Assembly (NCBI GenBank): GCA_050013835.1
Contig: JBEKEM010000009.1
Span: forward strand, 76,497-140,496
From: Bog-793 sp050013835
GTDB lineage: Bacteria > Actinomycetota > Acidimicrobiia > Acidimicrobiales > Bog-793
Direction of reading: 5' to 3'
Length of the DNA stretch: 64,000 nucleotides
Numbering within the stretch: position 1 is the stretch's first letter; every line of letters begins with the position of its first letter. Positions 40,867-50,130 of this stretch are shown piece by piece. Both the position numbers and the translations under genes were made by a program. The notes under the pieces are model-generated. The model did no database searches and was not told the origin of the DNA. It was given only the letters and a program-made list of their open reading frames with translations.

Positions 40867-42639
40867 TCAGGGCCGTTTCCGGGTTGGGTCGCGGCGCCCT
40901 CCGACCGACCCTGGGGCGGGCGGCTGCGACGCCTCGGATCGCCGGCGAAGGGCGGCCTCCGCCCAGAAGGGCCGCAGCGCCACCCGGGCCGGCGGTAGGT
41001 GCCCGTACACGAGGACAGCCTCGCCGGGTCGGATCCGTCGCAGCCACGCCGCCGGGGCCAGCCGGCACTCCGCCTGGCCGCGTGTCGTCGACGTCGTGCC
41101 CGCGTGGTCGACGGTCAGCGTCTCGACCTGGCGCTGCTCGTCGCCGATCAACCGCGACACCTGTTCCAGCGTGGCGGGGTCGGCGACCCCGGAGCAGACA
41201 AGCTTGGCGCGGTGGTTGTTCACGACCGTCGCGGCCCGCGCTCCGTAACGCGCCTCGATCTGGGAGAAGTCCTGCCAGACGGTGACGAGCTGGATCCCGT
41301 GGGAGGACGCGGTCGCGGCGAGCGTATCGAGATCGGCGAGCGGCGCGATGTTGGCGGCTTCGTCGAGCACGACGAGCAGCGGCGGGTCGAGGCGGCCGTC
41401 CCGCGACGCCTTCGTGACCGCGCCCTCGAGGAGGCATCGAAGCACGGCGGTGAAGACGGGCCGGAGCCGCTCCTGCTCGTGCGAGGGTGCCGCGAGGTAC
41501 ACCGTCGCCGACCCGCCGTCGGTGAGTCGCGCCGCGCAGATCTCGTGGCTCGTCGCCGACGCCGCGACGGCCGGGTCGGCGAACGCCGCGACGAGCGTCT
41601 CGACGGTCGCGTACACCGAGCTCAACTGGCGCTCCTCCCGGGAGAAGCTCGCCTGGGCGGCGCGCAGGGCTTCGGCAGAACCGGCTGATTCCAGGGCGTC
41701 GAGCACCTCCGCGACTTCCCCCGAGTCGACCCAGCGCACCACGTCCCCGATCGACCGCCCCGATCTCGCGGCGGCGAGGAGCATCGGCGCCAGCATCTTC
41801 TCGGCGAGCGCGACCCAGAAGGCCGCGTCCTCGGGGACGGTGCCGGCGCGCTGCACTGCGGCGAGCCCCGCCGCGACCCGGCGCGCCCCCGCCCAGTCCC
41901 GCGTCTCGGCGAGCGGAGACCAACCGGCGCGGCATCCGTCGGTCACGCCGACCGGGTCGTAGACGAACACGGGGCCGAGCGACTCCCGCCACCGGGCCGT
42001 GTGCCGCACGAGGTCGGTCTTCACGCTCGTCGCGATGACCGGGCCCTCCCACTCGAGAATTGCCGGGATCGCGAGTCCCGAGGTCTTCCCCGACTGGGTC
42101 GGCCCGGCAACGAGCAGGGACTGGCCCGGCTCGACGGCCACGAGCCGACGCCCGCACCGCCCGATGACGAGGCGGCCGGCACCCGGCCTGTTGACCGTGA
42201 GTCCCCGCAGCTCGGCGGACGTCGCCCACACGGCCCCGATGTCCGCGACGGGCCGCCCCCGGTACACCCGGGAGCGCGTGCGGTGCATGACCGCCGCCGC
42301 GACGGCCCCGCCAGCCAGCCCGAGGAGCGCGAACACCAGCCAGAAGACCACCGCCGACGGTAGGAGACGCCGGACGGGGGCCGGCCACGCCGAGGCGGGC
42401 GCGCCTGGGTGGGCGAGCAGGCCGACGAGCAGCCCGAGGGACGAGGCCGGCGGGACCTCGTGCCACCCGTGGCCGGCGGCGAGGGTCGCGCACCCCCCGG
42501 CGACCCAGCTCAACCCCGCCAGCCCGGCGACGACGGCGACAGCGACGGCCTCGCCACGGACCCTGGGCCGGCCGGATGCCGGGCCGCGGCCGATCGGGCC
42601 CGGCGGTGGGCGGAATCTCGCGCCGGGGGCGGTGCTCAC
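40867..42639 (-). CDS. VirD4/TraG-type coupling ATPase
   Basis: A type IV secretion coupling protein that would bring substrates to the channel. The 590-residue product has membrane helices near residues 32-55 and 95-118, then an NTPase domain: Walker A LVAGPTQSGKTSG, PVIATSVKTDLVRHT, VFVYDPVGV, Walker B LLVVLDEAANIAPL and the sensor VTVWQDFSQIEARYG. These are the TraG/TraD/VirD4 signatures. GTG 42639 overlaps the VirB4 gene stop (GTGA). It is the last gene of a five-gene operon; no relaxase or oriT was found. Confidence 0.9.
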   Translation of the reverse strand: MSTAPGARFRPPPGPIGRGPASGRPRVRGEAVAVAVVAGLAGLSWVAGGCATLAAGHGWHEVPPASSLGLLVGLLAHPGAPASAWPAPVRRLLPSAVVFWLVFALLGLAGGAVAAAVMHRTRSRVYRGRPVADIGAVWATSAELRGLTVNRPGAGRLVIGRCGRRLVAVEPGQSLLVAGPTQSGKTSGLAIPAILEWEGPVIATSVKTDLVRHTARWRESLGPVFVYDPVGVTDGCRAGWSPLAETRDWAGARRVAAGLAAVQRAGTVPEDAAFWVALAEKMLAPMLLAAARSGRSIGDVVRWVDSGEVAEVLDALESAGSAEALRAAQASFSREERQLSSVYATVETLVAAFADPAVAASATSHEICAARLTDGGSATVYLAAPSHEQERLRPVFTAVLRCLLEGAVTKASRDGRLDPPLLVVLDEAANIAPLADLDTLAATASSHGIQLVTVWQDFSQIEARYGARAATVVNNHRAKLVCSGVADPATLEQVSRLIGDEQRQVETLTVDHAGTTSTTRGQAECRLAPAAWLRRIRPGEAVLVYGHLPPARVALRPFWAEAALRRRSEASQPPAPGSVGGRRDPTRKRP

Positions 42640-43886
42640 GACGGCGCCGTGGGCGTGGCGACAAGACGGCGGTCGGTGTCGACGATCTCGCGCTCGGCCG
42701 GGCCGAGGCGGTGTTCGACTAGGTAGGACCGCGTCCCCACCCGCCACAGGGCGACACCCCGCCGGAGTCTCGGCAACAGGCGCGCCTCGGACTCGGAGAG
42801 CCCGAGCAGCCGCACCGCCGCCGGAAGCTCCGCCTCGGCCTGGGCGTAGCAAACGAGGGTTTCGCAGTCGGCGACGATTCCCTCGGCGAGGCGGGCGGCG
42901 ACGCTCCCGGCGGGGCCCGAGGCGGTGAGGTCCGAGACCCGGTGGACGACGATCAGGTTGGCGACCCCGCGCGCCCGGGCGAGCTTGAACGAGGCCTGGA
43001 GGAACCGTGCCGCGCCCGGGTTGTGGACGACAGCCCACCCCTCGTCGATGACGAGGAACATCTGCCCCGTACCGGGCCGGTCCCAGACCCGGCCAAGCGC
43101 CGCGGCGGCGCACATGACGAGCGCGCCGAGCGCCGTCGAGGCGTAAACGTGCGACAGGTCGATGACCACCACCGGCGCCGAGAGGTCGACGCCAGGCGTC
43201 GTCTCGCCGTCGAACATCCCCGCGAGCTCGCCCGAGACCAGCCGCCGCAGCTCGAGGGCGACCTCACGCCCGTCCGCAGCTAGCTCGGCGGCCCGGCAGC
43301 CGATCGCGCGGGCCGCCTCGGGGCGGGGCGCGAGCAGCGCTGCGACGACCGAGCCGAGCGTCGTCGCCTCCTCCCCGCGGTCGACCCCGTCGAGTGCAAG
43401 CTCGATCGCCGCGTGCTCGGCCGGACCGAGCGGCCGTCCGAGGCAGGCCGAGGCGAGGTCGGCGACAACCGAGATTCGCGACTGCGCGCCACCCGGTTCA
43501 CCCGGCGCCAGCCCCGCGGCCTCCAGTGGGTTCAGGCGGACCGGGCCGCCGGGTCGGAGCGTGATCGGCTCGGCGCCGAGCGCCCGGGCGAAGGGTCCGT
43601 ACTCGCCCTTGGGGTCGAGAATGACGATGCGGCGCCCGAACGCCGCCTGACGGAGCAGGTACGTCTTCACGAACGTGCTCTTCCCCCGCCCGATCTGACC
43701 AAGCACGAGCATGTTCGGGTTGGTGATCGCTCCCGTCCGATAGAGCTCGAACGGGTCGTGGACGAAGGTTCCGCCGAACAGGTCGCGCCCGACGAGCACC
43801 CCGCGGGCGGGAAGGCGGCGCGAGGCGACGCACGGATACACCGCGCCCAGCTGTGCCGTCGTGGCCTCGTGCGCGGGCAGTTTCAT
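42636..43886 (-). CDS. VirB4/TraC-type ATPase (ATPase half)
   Basis: A 416-residue hexameric-ATPase domain of the VirB4 class without the usual N-terminal half. Walker A VLGQIGRGKSTFVKTYLLRQ is at about 62-78, then RRIVILDPKGEYGPFARALG, VVVIDLSHVY, and Walker B FLVIDEGWAVVHNPGAARFL with the later IVVHRVSDL motif. The missing N-terminal domain may be provided by the SCO6880-like protein upstream, with which it overlaps by ATGA (ATG 43886). It powers assembly and transport in a conjugation-like machine. Confidence 0.9.
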   Translation of the reverse strand: MKLPAHEATTAQLGAVYPCVASRRLPARGVLVGRDLFGGTFVHDPFELYRTGAITNPNMLVLGQIGRGKSTFVKTYLLRQAAFGRRIVILDPKGEYGPFARALGAEPITLRPGGPVRLNPLEAAGLAPGEPGGAQSRISVVADLASACLGRPLGPAEHAAIELALDGVDRGEEATTLGSVVAALLAPRPEAARAIGCRAAELAADGREVALELRRLVSGELAGMFDGETTPGVDLSAPVVVIDLSHVYASTALGALVMCAAAALGRVWDRPGTGQMFLVIDEGWAVVHNPGAARFLQASFKLARARGVANLIVVHRVSDLTASGPAGSVAARLAEGIVADCETLVCYAQAEAELPAAVRLLGLSESEARLLPRLRRGVALWRVGTRSYLVEHRLGPAEREIVDTDRRLVATPTAPS

Positions 43887-45307
43887 TCGCATCCCCGCCC
43901 GACGGGAAGCGTGCAGCAGAACGCCTCGGCCTGCGTGCCGTAGAGCCGACGCAGATCGAGCCCAGCCAGGGCGGCAGCGTGCTCGGTCCGGCGGCACGCC
44001 CGGTCGAGTTCGCCCGGGCCGGGCGCGCTGACGGTGATGTAAGCCGAGAAGCGGTAGGCACCGTGACCGTCGGCGAGCTCGTGCTCGCGCCGCACCACCG
44101 CCTCCTGCTCTCGGCGAACCCTCGCCGTCAGGGCAAAGCCATGCTGGCGCCGGAGCTCGGCGTCGGCGACGCCCGAGGTGCGGGCGTGCTCGGCGGTGCG
44201 GACGGCGCGCAGCGGCGGCACCGGCGCCATGACGACCGACACGGCGCGGCGGTCGCCCGAGCTGGCGAGCAGCGGCAGGAGGAAGTCGCTCCCCACCTCG
44301 TGACGCGGCCACTCGGCGATCCAGAACGTCGCGTGCCACAACCCGTCGGTCTGCAACGCCGTCCAGGTCGAGGCGACGGCAACGGGCCAGGGCCAGTCCG
44401 CCGGCCTCGCCGCCGGGATGATGTCGAAGCCGCGCCGCAGCGCCGCAGTGACGCCGCAGGCCGTGAGCACGCCCAGCACCTCTAGACCGGCCCGCCGGCA
44501 GCGCTCGTCGAGCAGCGTGATCTCGGTTTCGAGTCGCGCCGCCGCCGGCTCCTCGCCCGTCCGGGCCCGCCGCGGGCCGCGCACGGTGAGCGCGAAGTAG
44601 AGCTCGTGCGCGAGCGCCCCGGAGCACTCCGCCGTGAGCAGCTCCCGGTACGAGCGCTGGGCGGCGAACGTCGCGGGGTCGAAGGCACCCGTCGTCGCGA
44701 CCGCCTGCTCGAGGTACGCCAGCAGCGCCTCACCGGGGTCCGGCACGGTCCGTTCGATCCACTGCAGGCGGTGAACCGAGCCGGCGTCGCGGGCCACGCT
44801 GGCAAGCACGCTCGCCCAGCCGTCGATCCGGCGGTTGCGGTCGGCCTCGCCGAGCAGCGCGAATGACTCGCCGCCGAGGGCGAGCAGCGCCGTAAGTGTC
44901 TGGCGGCGCGCGTCGTGCACGGCGCCGATCGGCCCGACCGCGTCGGTCGTGACCTCGAGTACCTCGAGCGAACCGAACACGGCCGGTGCCCGGTGGGCCT
45001 CGCCGCGCCGGTGGACGGCGACTGCATCCCGCCGGGCGCCCGACGCCGCGTCGGCCACGAAGCGCACGACGACGGGCACCCATTCATCGAGCGTGCGCCC
45101 GTTGACCGGCCAGGTCACCGCACCGATCGCAACGAGGACGATCGCGAGGGCGACCGGTCCCCGGACGGGACCGGTGAGCGTCCGCAACACGACGACGGAA
45201 AGGACCAGCCCGGCGGCGACCACCGCGATCTGCCCGGTGCGCGCGCCAGCGATGAGACCGCGGCGATCTCGGGGACCGAATCGGAAGCGCTCCCTGTCCT
45301 CAGCCAT
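43883..45307 (-). CDS. SCO6880-family conjugation-associated membrane protein (PrgI/VirB3-VirB4N-like)
   Basis: The 474-residue protein has two short membrane helices at about 25-70 (TGQIAVVAAGLVLSVVVLR and PVALAIVLVAIGAVTW), the place of PrgI/VirB3, followed by a soluble region with RSYRELLTAECSGALAHELYFALTVR and a long helix-rich part. This arrangement matches the actinobacterial family named after Streptomyces SCO6880, which sits with VirB4 and VirD4 genes. It probably gives the membrane-proximal part of the VirB4 complex. ATG 45307; it overlaps both neighbours. Confidence 0.75.
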   Translation of the reverse strand: MAEDRERFRFGPRDRRGLIAGARTGQIAVVAAGLVLSVVVLRTLTGPVRGPVALAIVLVAIGAVTWPVNGRTLDEWVPVVVRFVADAASGARRDAVAVHRRGEAHRAPAVFGSLEVLEVTTDAVGPIGAVHDARRQTLTALLALGGESFALLGEADRNRRIDGWASVLASVARDAGSVHRLQWIERTVPDPGEALLAYLEQAVATTGAFDPATFAAQRSYRELLTAECSGALAHELYFALTVRGPRRARTGEEPAAARLETEITLLDERCRRAGLEVLGVLTACGVTAALRRGFDIIPAARPADWPWPVAVASTWTALQTDGLWHATFWIAEWPRHEVGSDFLLPLLASSGDRRAVSVVMAPVPPLRAVRTAEHARTSGVADAELRRQHGFALTARVRREQEAVVRREHELADGHGAYRFSAYITVSAPGPGELDRACRRTEHAAALAGLDLRRLYGTQAEAFCCTLPVGRGCE

Positions 45308-46442
45308 CGCCACCCCCGTTCCCGAACGGCGTTTCGCGCGCGTCCGCACCTCCCGGATCGGCGACGGGGGTATCGGCGAAGGCGTCGCGCCGGGCGATCT
45401 CCTCGCGGAAGTGCGAGACCGCCGCCAGGTATTCGGCCCCTCCCAGGTGCGCGCCCTCGGCGAACTCGATCCCGCCGCCCCCGGCGGAGGCAGCGCCGCT
45501 GGCGGCGAGCTCCCCCGGACCGGCGACGAGTGCCGCGGCGGAGACCCCGGCGCGGACTCCGCGACGCGACATTCCCTCGAGATGCGAAGCCGCCCCGGAC
45601 TCGAACAGCGGGATCAATTTCAGAAGCGAGAACGGCGAGAGCGCCGCGAGCGTGAGCAGGGCGATCCCCTGGACCGCGCCGGACACCCCCGAGGCGTCAC
45701 CCACCGACACGGCCGCCAGCGCCAGCACTCCGGCAATGACGAGCTTCGAGCAGATGAGCGCGGCGAGCGTCTCGCCCACCCGGCGCGCCCAGTGCGCCGT
45801 CGCCGACCACACGAGCCCGGCGAGCGCGATGGGGATGAACAGTGTCGCGACCGCCACCGCCGCCGACCGGACGATGAGCTCGACCCAGAGGACGAACGCC
45901 ACCGCCGCGGCGAGCAGCGCGAGCAGCACGCCCGTGAAGCCCGACAGAACGCCGCCGCCGAACCCCGGTGCGAACGCCCCGACGAGCCGGTCGATCTCGA
46001 GGCGCGCCGGATGGCCGCCGACGGCGAGCAACACGCCGCTCAGCGAGTCCGTCACGGCGAGCGCCTGTGTGACGAGCTCGACGGCGACGGCCCCGAACAG
46101 CACGGCGAAGGGCAGCCGCACGAACACGGCCCGCGTGATCAGGCTGAGATCCTGCCGGGCGACGGCCTGGATCGTCGCGAGCAGCACGAACGGCAGCGTG
46201 AGTAGCGCGCCGATCCTCCACACGACGGCGAACTCGGTGCCGAAGCCGTTGCCGAGCGGCGAGCCCGTCGTCGAGCTGAGGGCGTGACCGAACGCAGCGA
46301 GCAAAAGCGCCGTCCCGCCCTCGATCCAGCTGGTGATGCCGTTGAGCAGGCCGTTGACAAGGGCGCCGACGCTGAACGAGAAGATCCCGGCGACGACCGA
46401 ACCGGCTCCGCTGAGCTGGGCAACCACTCCGCCAGATGCCAC
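45300..46442 (-). CDS. VirB6/TrbL-type polytopic channel protein
   Basis: A 380-residue protein with about seven to eight hydrophobic helices between residues 15 and 275, including LLTLPFVLLATIQAVARQDLSLI and FVRLPFAVLFGAVAVELVTQALAVTDSL, then a Gly/Ala-rich cytosolic tail of about 100 residues. Position, topology and length match the VirB6/TrbL inner-membrane channel of type IV systems. GTG 46442, three nt after the pilin-like gene. Confidence 0.78.
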   Translation of the reverse strand: MASGGVVAQLSGAGSVVAGIFSFSVGALVNGLLNGITSWIEGGTALLLAAFGHALSSTTGSPLGNGFGTEFAVVWRIGALLTLPFVLLATIQAVARQDLSLITRAVFVRLPFAVLFGAVAVELVTQALAVTDSLSGVLLAVGGHPARLEIDRLVGAFAPGFGGGVLSGFTGVLLALLAAAVAFVLWVELIVRSAAVAVATLFIPIALAGLVWSATAHWARRVGETLAALICSKLVIAGVLALAAVSVGDASGVSGAVQGIALLTLAALSPFSLLKLIPLFESGAASHLEGMSRRGVRAGVSAAALVAGPGELAASGAASAGGGGIEFAEGAHLGGAEYLAAVSHFREEIARRDAFADTPVADPGGADARETPFGNGGGDG

Positions 46443-46445
46443 GGC

Positions 46446-46766
46446 TCAGTGCAGGCCCTTGCCGGCGTCGAAAAGGAAGTTGAGCAGCGTCGGCGCCGCG
46501 CCAATGACGAGCGCCGCCGCCGCCGAAACGAGCACGGCCCGGCGGCCGGTCGAGGCGTTCTGGTAGTTGTTCGTGTGCGCGCCGAGCGCCCACGTCGCGG
46601 CGCCGATGACGAGCCCGGCCAACGCGGCGAGCAGGCCCCAGAAGGCGATCCCGTTGACGAGCTGCTGGAGCGTGCCGCTGCCCGGCAAACCGTTGGCGTT
46701 CGGGTCGAGCGAGAGCGTGCCGGACTCGCCGAGCCGTTCGAACAGGGTGGGAAGAACCGTCAACAC
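46446..46766 (-). CDS. Small two-helix protein, VirB2/TrbC pilin-like (DUF6112-like)
   Basis: A 106-residue protein with two helices (about 40-60 and 78-97) separated by a short polar loop AHTNNYQNASTGRR, the hairpin topology of VirB2/TrbC pilins and of the small first gene in actinobacterial conjugation clusters. GTG 46766 is preceded by GAGGAGG at six nt, so it is chosen over GTG 46793. First gene of the operon, with its promoter presumably in 46767-46991 opposite senX3. Confidence 0.72.
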   Translation of the reverse strand: MLTVLPTLFERLGESGTLSLDPNANGLPGSGTLQQLVNGIAFWGLLAALAGLVIGAATWALGAHTNNYQNASTGRRAVLVSAAAALVIGAAPTLLNFLFDAGKGLH

Positions 46767-46991
46767 CGCGCACCTCCTCGGGATGGTGACCACAGGATCC
46801 GGTCCTTCGACCGGGCGGCCGGGCGGTCCCGACGAGCGGCGGCGCCTGGCGCCGGGTGACCCGGCGGAGTTCAGGCGTGCGTCGTCAACTTACATGATAA
46901 TCCGTGTCGTTTCAACTGTTTCTATGAGCGAGCCGGGCTCCCGACCGACAAGCTGCAATGCTGGGGGCGTGCGAGTTCCCCGGCGGTCGCC

Positions 46992-48248
46992 GTGATCGCC
47001 TTCGTACGCGCCTCGTCCACCGCTCTCGCGATCGCGGCCGGAGCCGCCGTCGTTCTCATCTACCTGGCGTTCGCCATCGGAAGCCGGCGCGGCATCAAGG
47101 CCCTCAAGCAACGGCTCGTCTCCCTCGGCGACCGGCTCGGCGCCGACCCGCTGCCGCGGGACCCCAAACGGCTCGAGGACGCCCTCGGCCACGTCGAACG
47201 AGCAACCGAACACGCCGCCGAGACCGTCGCCGATTCGAGCGCCGACGCCATCCGCCTGCGCCGGGTCCTCGACTCGCTCTCCCAGGCCGTGATCGTCTGT
47301 GACGAGCACGGCGAGCTCGTCTTCCGCAACAGCCGCGCCATCTCGCTGATGGGGAGCCGCCACGGGGACGCCTTGGCGACGCAGGCCGTCGAGGAGCTGC
47401 TCAGCACCACCTCCCCCGGCGCCTCCGAGGAGCGCACCCTCGAGCTCTACGGTCCCCCACGCCGCACCCTCTCGGTCCGCACCGAGAGCATCGACAACGG
47501 ACAGCGGACGCTCGGGGTGATCGCGATCATCGACGACGTCTCCGAGCGGCGTCGGCTCGAGGAGGTCCGCCGCGACTTTGTCGCCAACGTCAGCCACGAG
47601 CTGAAGACACCGATGGGCGCCCTCGGCCTGCTCGCCGAGACCCTCCTTGCCGAGACCGAGCCCGAGGTGTCGCGCCGCCTCACGCAGCGGATCCACTCCG
47701 AGGCGTTCCGCATCTCGCGCATCATCGATGACCTTCTGGACCTGTCGCGCATCGAGAACGAGGAGTCGCCGCCGCGCGAGCCGGTGCTCGTCAACCTCGT
47801 CATGGCCGAAGCCGCCGAACGGGTACGGTTTGCCGCTGAGCAGCGCGACGTCGAGATCAAGCTCGAGGAGCCCTCGCCCCCGGTCGCCGTCCTCGGCGAC
47901 CGCCGGCAGCTGACCTCGGCGCTGTACAACCTGCTCGAGAACGCGGTGAAGTTCTCCTACGAAGGCGGCGTCGTCGAGTTCACGGGTCGCGGCGACGGCG
48001 ACGACGTCGTGATCGCCGTCGCCGACAAGGGCCTCGGAATTCCGACCCGCGACCTCGAGCGGATCTTCGAGCGCTTCTATCGCGTCGACCACGGGCGGAG
48101 CCGGTCGACGGGCGGGACGGGGCTCGGCCTCTCGATCGTCCGTCACGTCGCCAGCAGCCATAACGGCAGTGTCCACGTCGAGTCACGGGAGGGGGAGGGT
48201 TCCACGTTCACGCTCCGCCTCCCACTGCAGGGGAGAGGCGGAACATGA
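46992..48248 (+). CDS. senX3: Sensor histidine kinase, SenX3/PhoR type
   Basis: A membrane kinase of the phosphate-starvation two-component system. The 418-residue protein has one membrane helix (about 10-28), a PAS-like region (LRRVLDSLSQAVIVCDEHGELVFRN to LGVIAIIDDVSER), HisKA with the phosphorylated His202 in FVANVSHELKTP, and HATPase_c with N box LYNLLENAVKFS and G boxes ADKGLGIP and STGGTGLGLSIVRHV. SenX3 of mycobacteria responds to phosphate through PstSCAB and PhoU. GTG 46992. It overlaps regX3 by 4 nt and faces the conjugation-like operon. Confidence 0.9.
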   Translation: MIAFVRASSTALAIAAGAAVVLIYLAFAIGSRRGIKALKQRLVSLGDRLGADPLPRDPKRLEDALGHVERATEHAAETVADSSADAIRLRRVLDSLSQAVIVCDEHGELVFRNSRAISLMGSRHGDALATQAVEELLSTTSPGASEERTLELYGPPRRTLSVRTESIDNGQRTLGVIAIIDDVSERRRLEEVRRDFVANVSHELKTPMGALGLLAETLLAETEPEVSRRLTQRIHSEAFRISRIIDDLLDLSRIENEESPPREPVLVNLVMAEAAERVRFAAEQRDVEIKLEEPSPPVAVLGDRRQLTSALYNLLENAVKFSYEGGVVEFTGRGDGDDVVIAVADKGLGIPTRDLERIFERFYRVDHGRSRSTGGTGLGLSIVRHVASSHNGSVHVESREGEGSTFTLRLPLQGRGGT

Positions 48249-49036
48249 GCACCATTGAGGGATCCGCCGGACCTGCCCCGGGCGAAAAGCGCACGCGGGT
48301 CCTGCTCGCCGAGGATGAAGAGTCCTTCGTCGAGGCACTCGTCATCGGGCTCGAACGGGAGGGCTTCGCCATCACGGTCGCCCGCGACGGCGCCGAGGCG
48401 CTCGAGCTCTTCGATGCCAGCGAGCCCGACCTGATCCTGCTCGACATCATGCTGCCGAAGATCTCCGGGCTCGACGTGTGCCGGACGATCCGGACACGCT
48501 CGGCGGTGCCGATCATCATGGTGACGGCGAAGACGACCGAGATCGACACCGTCGTCGGACTCGAGGTCGGTGCCGACGACTACGTCGCGAAGCCTTACCG
48601 CCTGCACGAACTCGTGTCCCGCATGCGTGCTGTCCTCCGTCGCGCCTCTCGGTCCGAAACGTCCGAAAAGCCCCAGGCGGCCGAGGGACGGGCGGGGCCC
48701 CCGGTTCCCGACACCCTCCCCCGCAACGTGCTCGAGGTCGGCGAGGTCACGCTCGACCTCGATCGCCACGAGTGCACGGTGCGCGGCGAGGAGGTCTCGC
48801 TCCCGCTGAAGGAGTTCGAGCTTCTCGAACAGCTGCTGCTCAGCGCGGGCCGCGTGCTCACGCGTGACACTCTCATCTCGCGAGTCTGGGGTGCCGACTA
48901 CGTCGGTGACACGAAGACGCTCGACGTCCACGTCAAGCGGCTGCGCGCCCACATCGAGCTCAATCCGTCGGAGCCAAAGCTCATCACCACGATCCGCGGC
49001 CTTGGCTACCGCTTCGAAACGGCCCGCCGCCGCTAG
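48245..49036 (+). CDS. regX3: Response regulator, RegX3/PhoB type
   Basis: An OmpR/PhoB-family activator. Receiver domain with acidic pair AEDEE and phosphorylated Asp67 (LILLDIMLP), switch Thr in VTAKTTEID and Lys in VAKPYRLHEL; then a 40-residue linker and a winged-helix DNA-binding domain ending RDTLISRVWGADYVGDTKTLDVHVKRLRAHIE. A 15-residue N-terminal extension precedes the receiver. Its likely targets include the pst genes on the other side of the conjugation-like operon. Confidence 0.92.
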   Translation: MSTIEGSAGPAPGEKRTRVLLAEDEESFVEALVIGLEREGFAITVARDGAEALELFDASEPDLILLDIMLPKISGLDVCRTIRTRSAVPIIMVTAKTTEIDTVVGLEVGADDYVAKPYRLHELVSRMRAVLRRASRSETSEKPQAAEGRAGPPVPDTLPRNVLEVGEVTLDLDRHECTVRGEEVSLPLKEFELLEQLLLSAGRVLTRDTLISRVWGADYVGDTKTLDVHVKRLRAHIELNPSEPKLITTIRGLGYRFETARRR

Positions 49037-49056
49037 ACGGCCGTGACGACCGGACA

Positions 49057-49491
49057 ATGACGGACGGGTTCGCCCACCTCACAGTCGACCGGGTCGAGCG
49101 ACGATCCCGTTCGCCCGCGAGCGCCCCGCAGCCGGTAGGGCGTCGGCCCCGACCGGAGGCGGTCACCACCGCGATCACCGGTTACGAGACACGTGCCCGT
49201 TTGGGGGCCGGTACCGCCGTCGCCGTGGGACCGGAGAAGCTCGACGAGCTTGACGTCGACCGTCCGTGGCTCGTCATCGTCTGGAACGACCCGGTGAACT
49301 TGATGAGCTACGTCACCTACGTCTTCCAGAAGCTGTTCGGCTACTCGCTCGCCAAAGCGACTCGCCTCATGCTCGACGTGCACCGCAAGGGTCGGGCCGT
49401 CGTCGCCTCCGGACCGCGCGAGCGGGTCGAGCTCGACGTCGCCCGTCTGCACCGCCACGGGCTGTGGGCGACCTTGGAGCACCAGAGTTGA
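49057..49491 (+). CDS. clpS: ATP-dependent Clp protease adaptor ClpS
   Basis: Delivers N-degron substrates to ClpC/ClpA. The ClpS core at about 60-144 reads DRPWLVIVWNDPVNLMSYVTYVFQKLFGYSLAKATRLMLDVHRKGRAVVASG, with the WNDPVN entrance and MxDVHxxG motif conserved. The first 55 residues are an Arg/Ala/Pro-rich extension not seen in most ClpS; a start further in, at the GTG before TTAITGYETR, is possible. Its last bases overlap the DUF2017 gene (TTGA). Confidence 0.92.
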   Translation: MTDGFAHLTVDRVERRSRSPASAPQPVGRRPRPEAVTTAITGYETRARLGAGTAVAVGPEKLDELDVDRPWLVIVWNDPVNLMSYVTYVFQKLFGYSLAKATRLMLDVHRKGRAVVASGPRERVELDVARLHRHGLWATLEHQS

Positions 49492-50081
49492 CCGCGCCCG
49501 ATCGCCCGCCCGTCCTCACCCGAGTCGACGACGGGTTTGCCCTGTCGCTCTCCCCGGACGAACGCGCGCTGCTCTCGTCGATCCCGACCCAGCTAGCCGA
49601 TGCCCTCGGTAGCGTCGGGGAGACCGACGGCGAGCTCCCCGAGGGGTTGCGCCGGCTCTTCCCGGCCGCCTACCCCACCGACGCCTCGGCCGAGGCGAAC
49701 TACGTCAGCGTCGTGCGCGCCGATCTCGTCGAGCACCACCGCCACGCCCTGGCGATCCTCGCCCGCACGGCGTCGGCGACCCACCTCGACGACGAGGCGG
49801 CCGAGGCCTGGCTCGCCGCGCTGGTCGACCTGCGGATCGTGATCGGCGCCTCGCTCGGTGCGACGGAAGATCCGGCCGAGCCGGCTCGGGACGATCCGCG
49901 GTACTCGGACTGGCTCTGCTACGACTACCTCACCTACCTCGAGTCGCTCGTCGTCGACGCGCTCGCCGGTCTCCTGCCGCCCCCAGCGCCGAACGCCGAC
50001 GACACGACCCCTGACGATCCGTGGGGAGACCCGCCCGGGGGCCTGCGATGGGACGGCACGCCGGTGCCCCCGAACCCGTGA
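49488..50081 (+). CDS. DUF2017-family protein, partner gene of clpS
   Basis: A 197-residue soluble acidic protein that begins at TTG 49488, overlapping the clpS stop by 4 nt. It reads VLTRVDDGFALSLSPDERALLSSIPTQL and later EAWLAALVDLRIVIGASLG and DWLCYDYLTYLESLVVDALAG, the actinobacterial DUF2017 pattern (Rv1332-like), always next to clpS. The C-terminal 35 residues are Pro/Asp-rich. Function is unknown; conservation with clpS suggests a role in regulated proteolysis. Confidence 0.85.
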   Translation: MTAPDRPPVLTRVDDGFALSLSPDERALLSSIPTQLADALGSVGETDGELPEGLRRLFPAAYPTDASAEANYVSVVRADLVEHHRHALAILARTASATHLDDEAAEAWLAALVDLRIVIGASLGATEDPAEPARDDPRYSDWLCYDYLTYLESLVVDALAGLLPPPAPNADDTTPDDPWGDPPGGLRWDGTPVPPNP

Positions 50082-50130
50082 ACCAACCGCGGAGGTCACT
50101 GCTAGTCTCCGCGCGCCCAGCAAGGACCGC

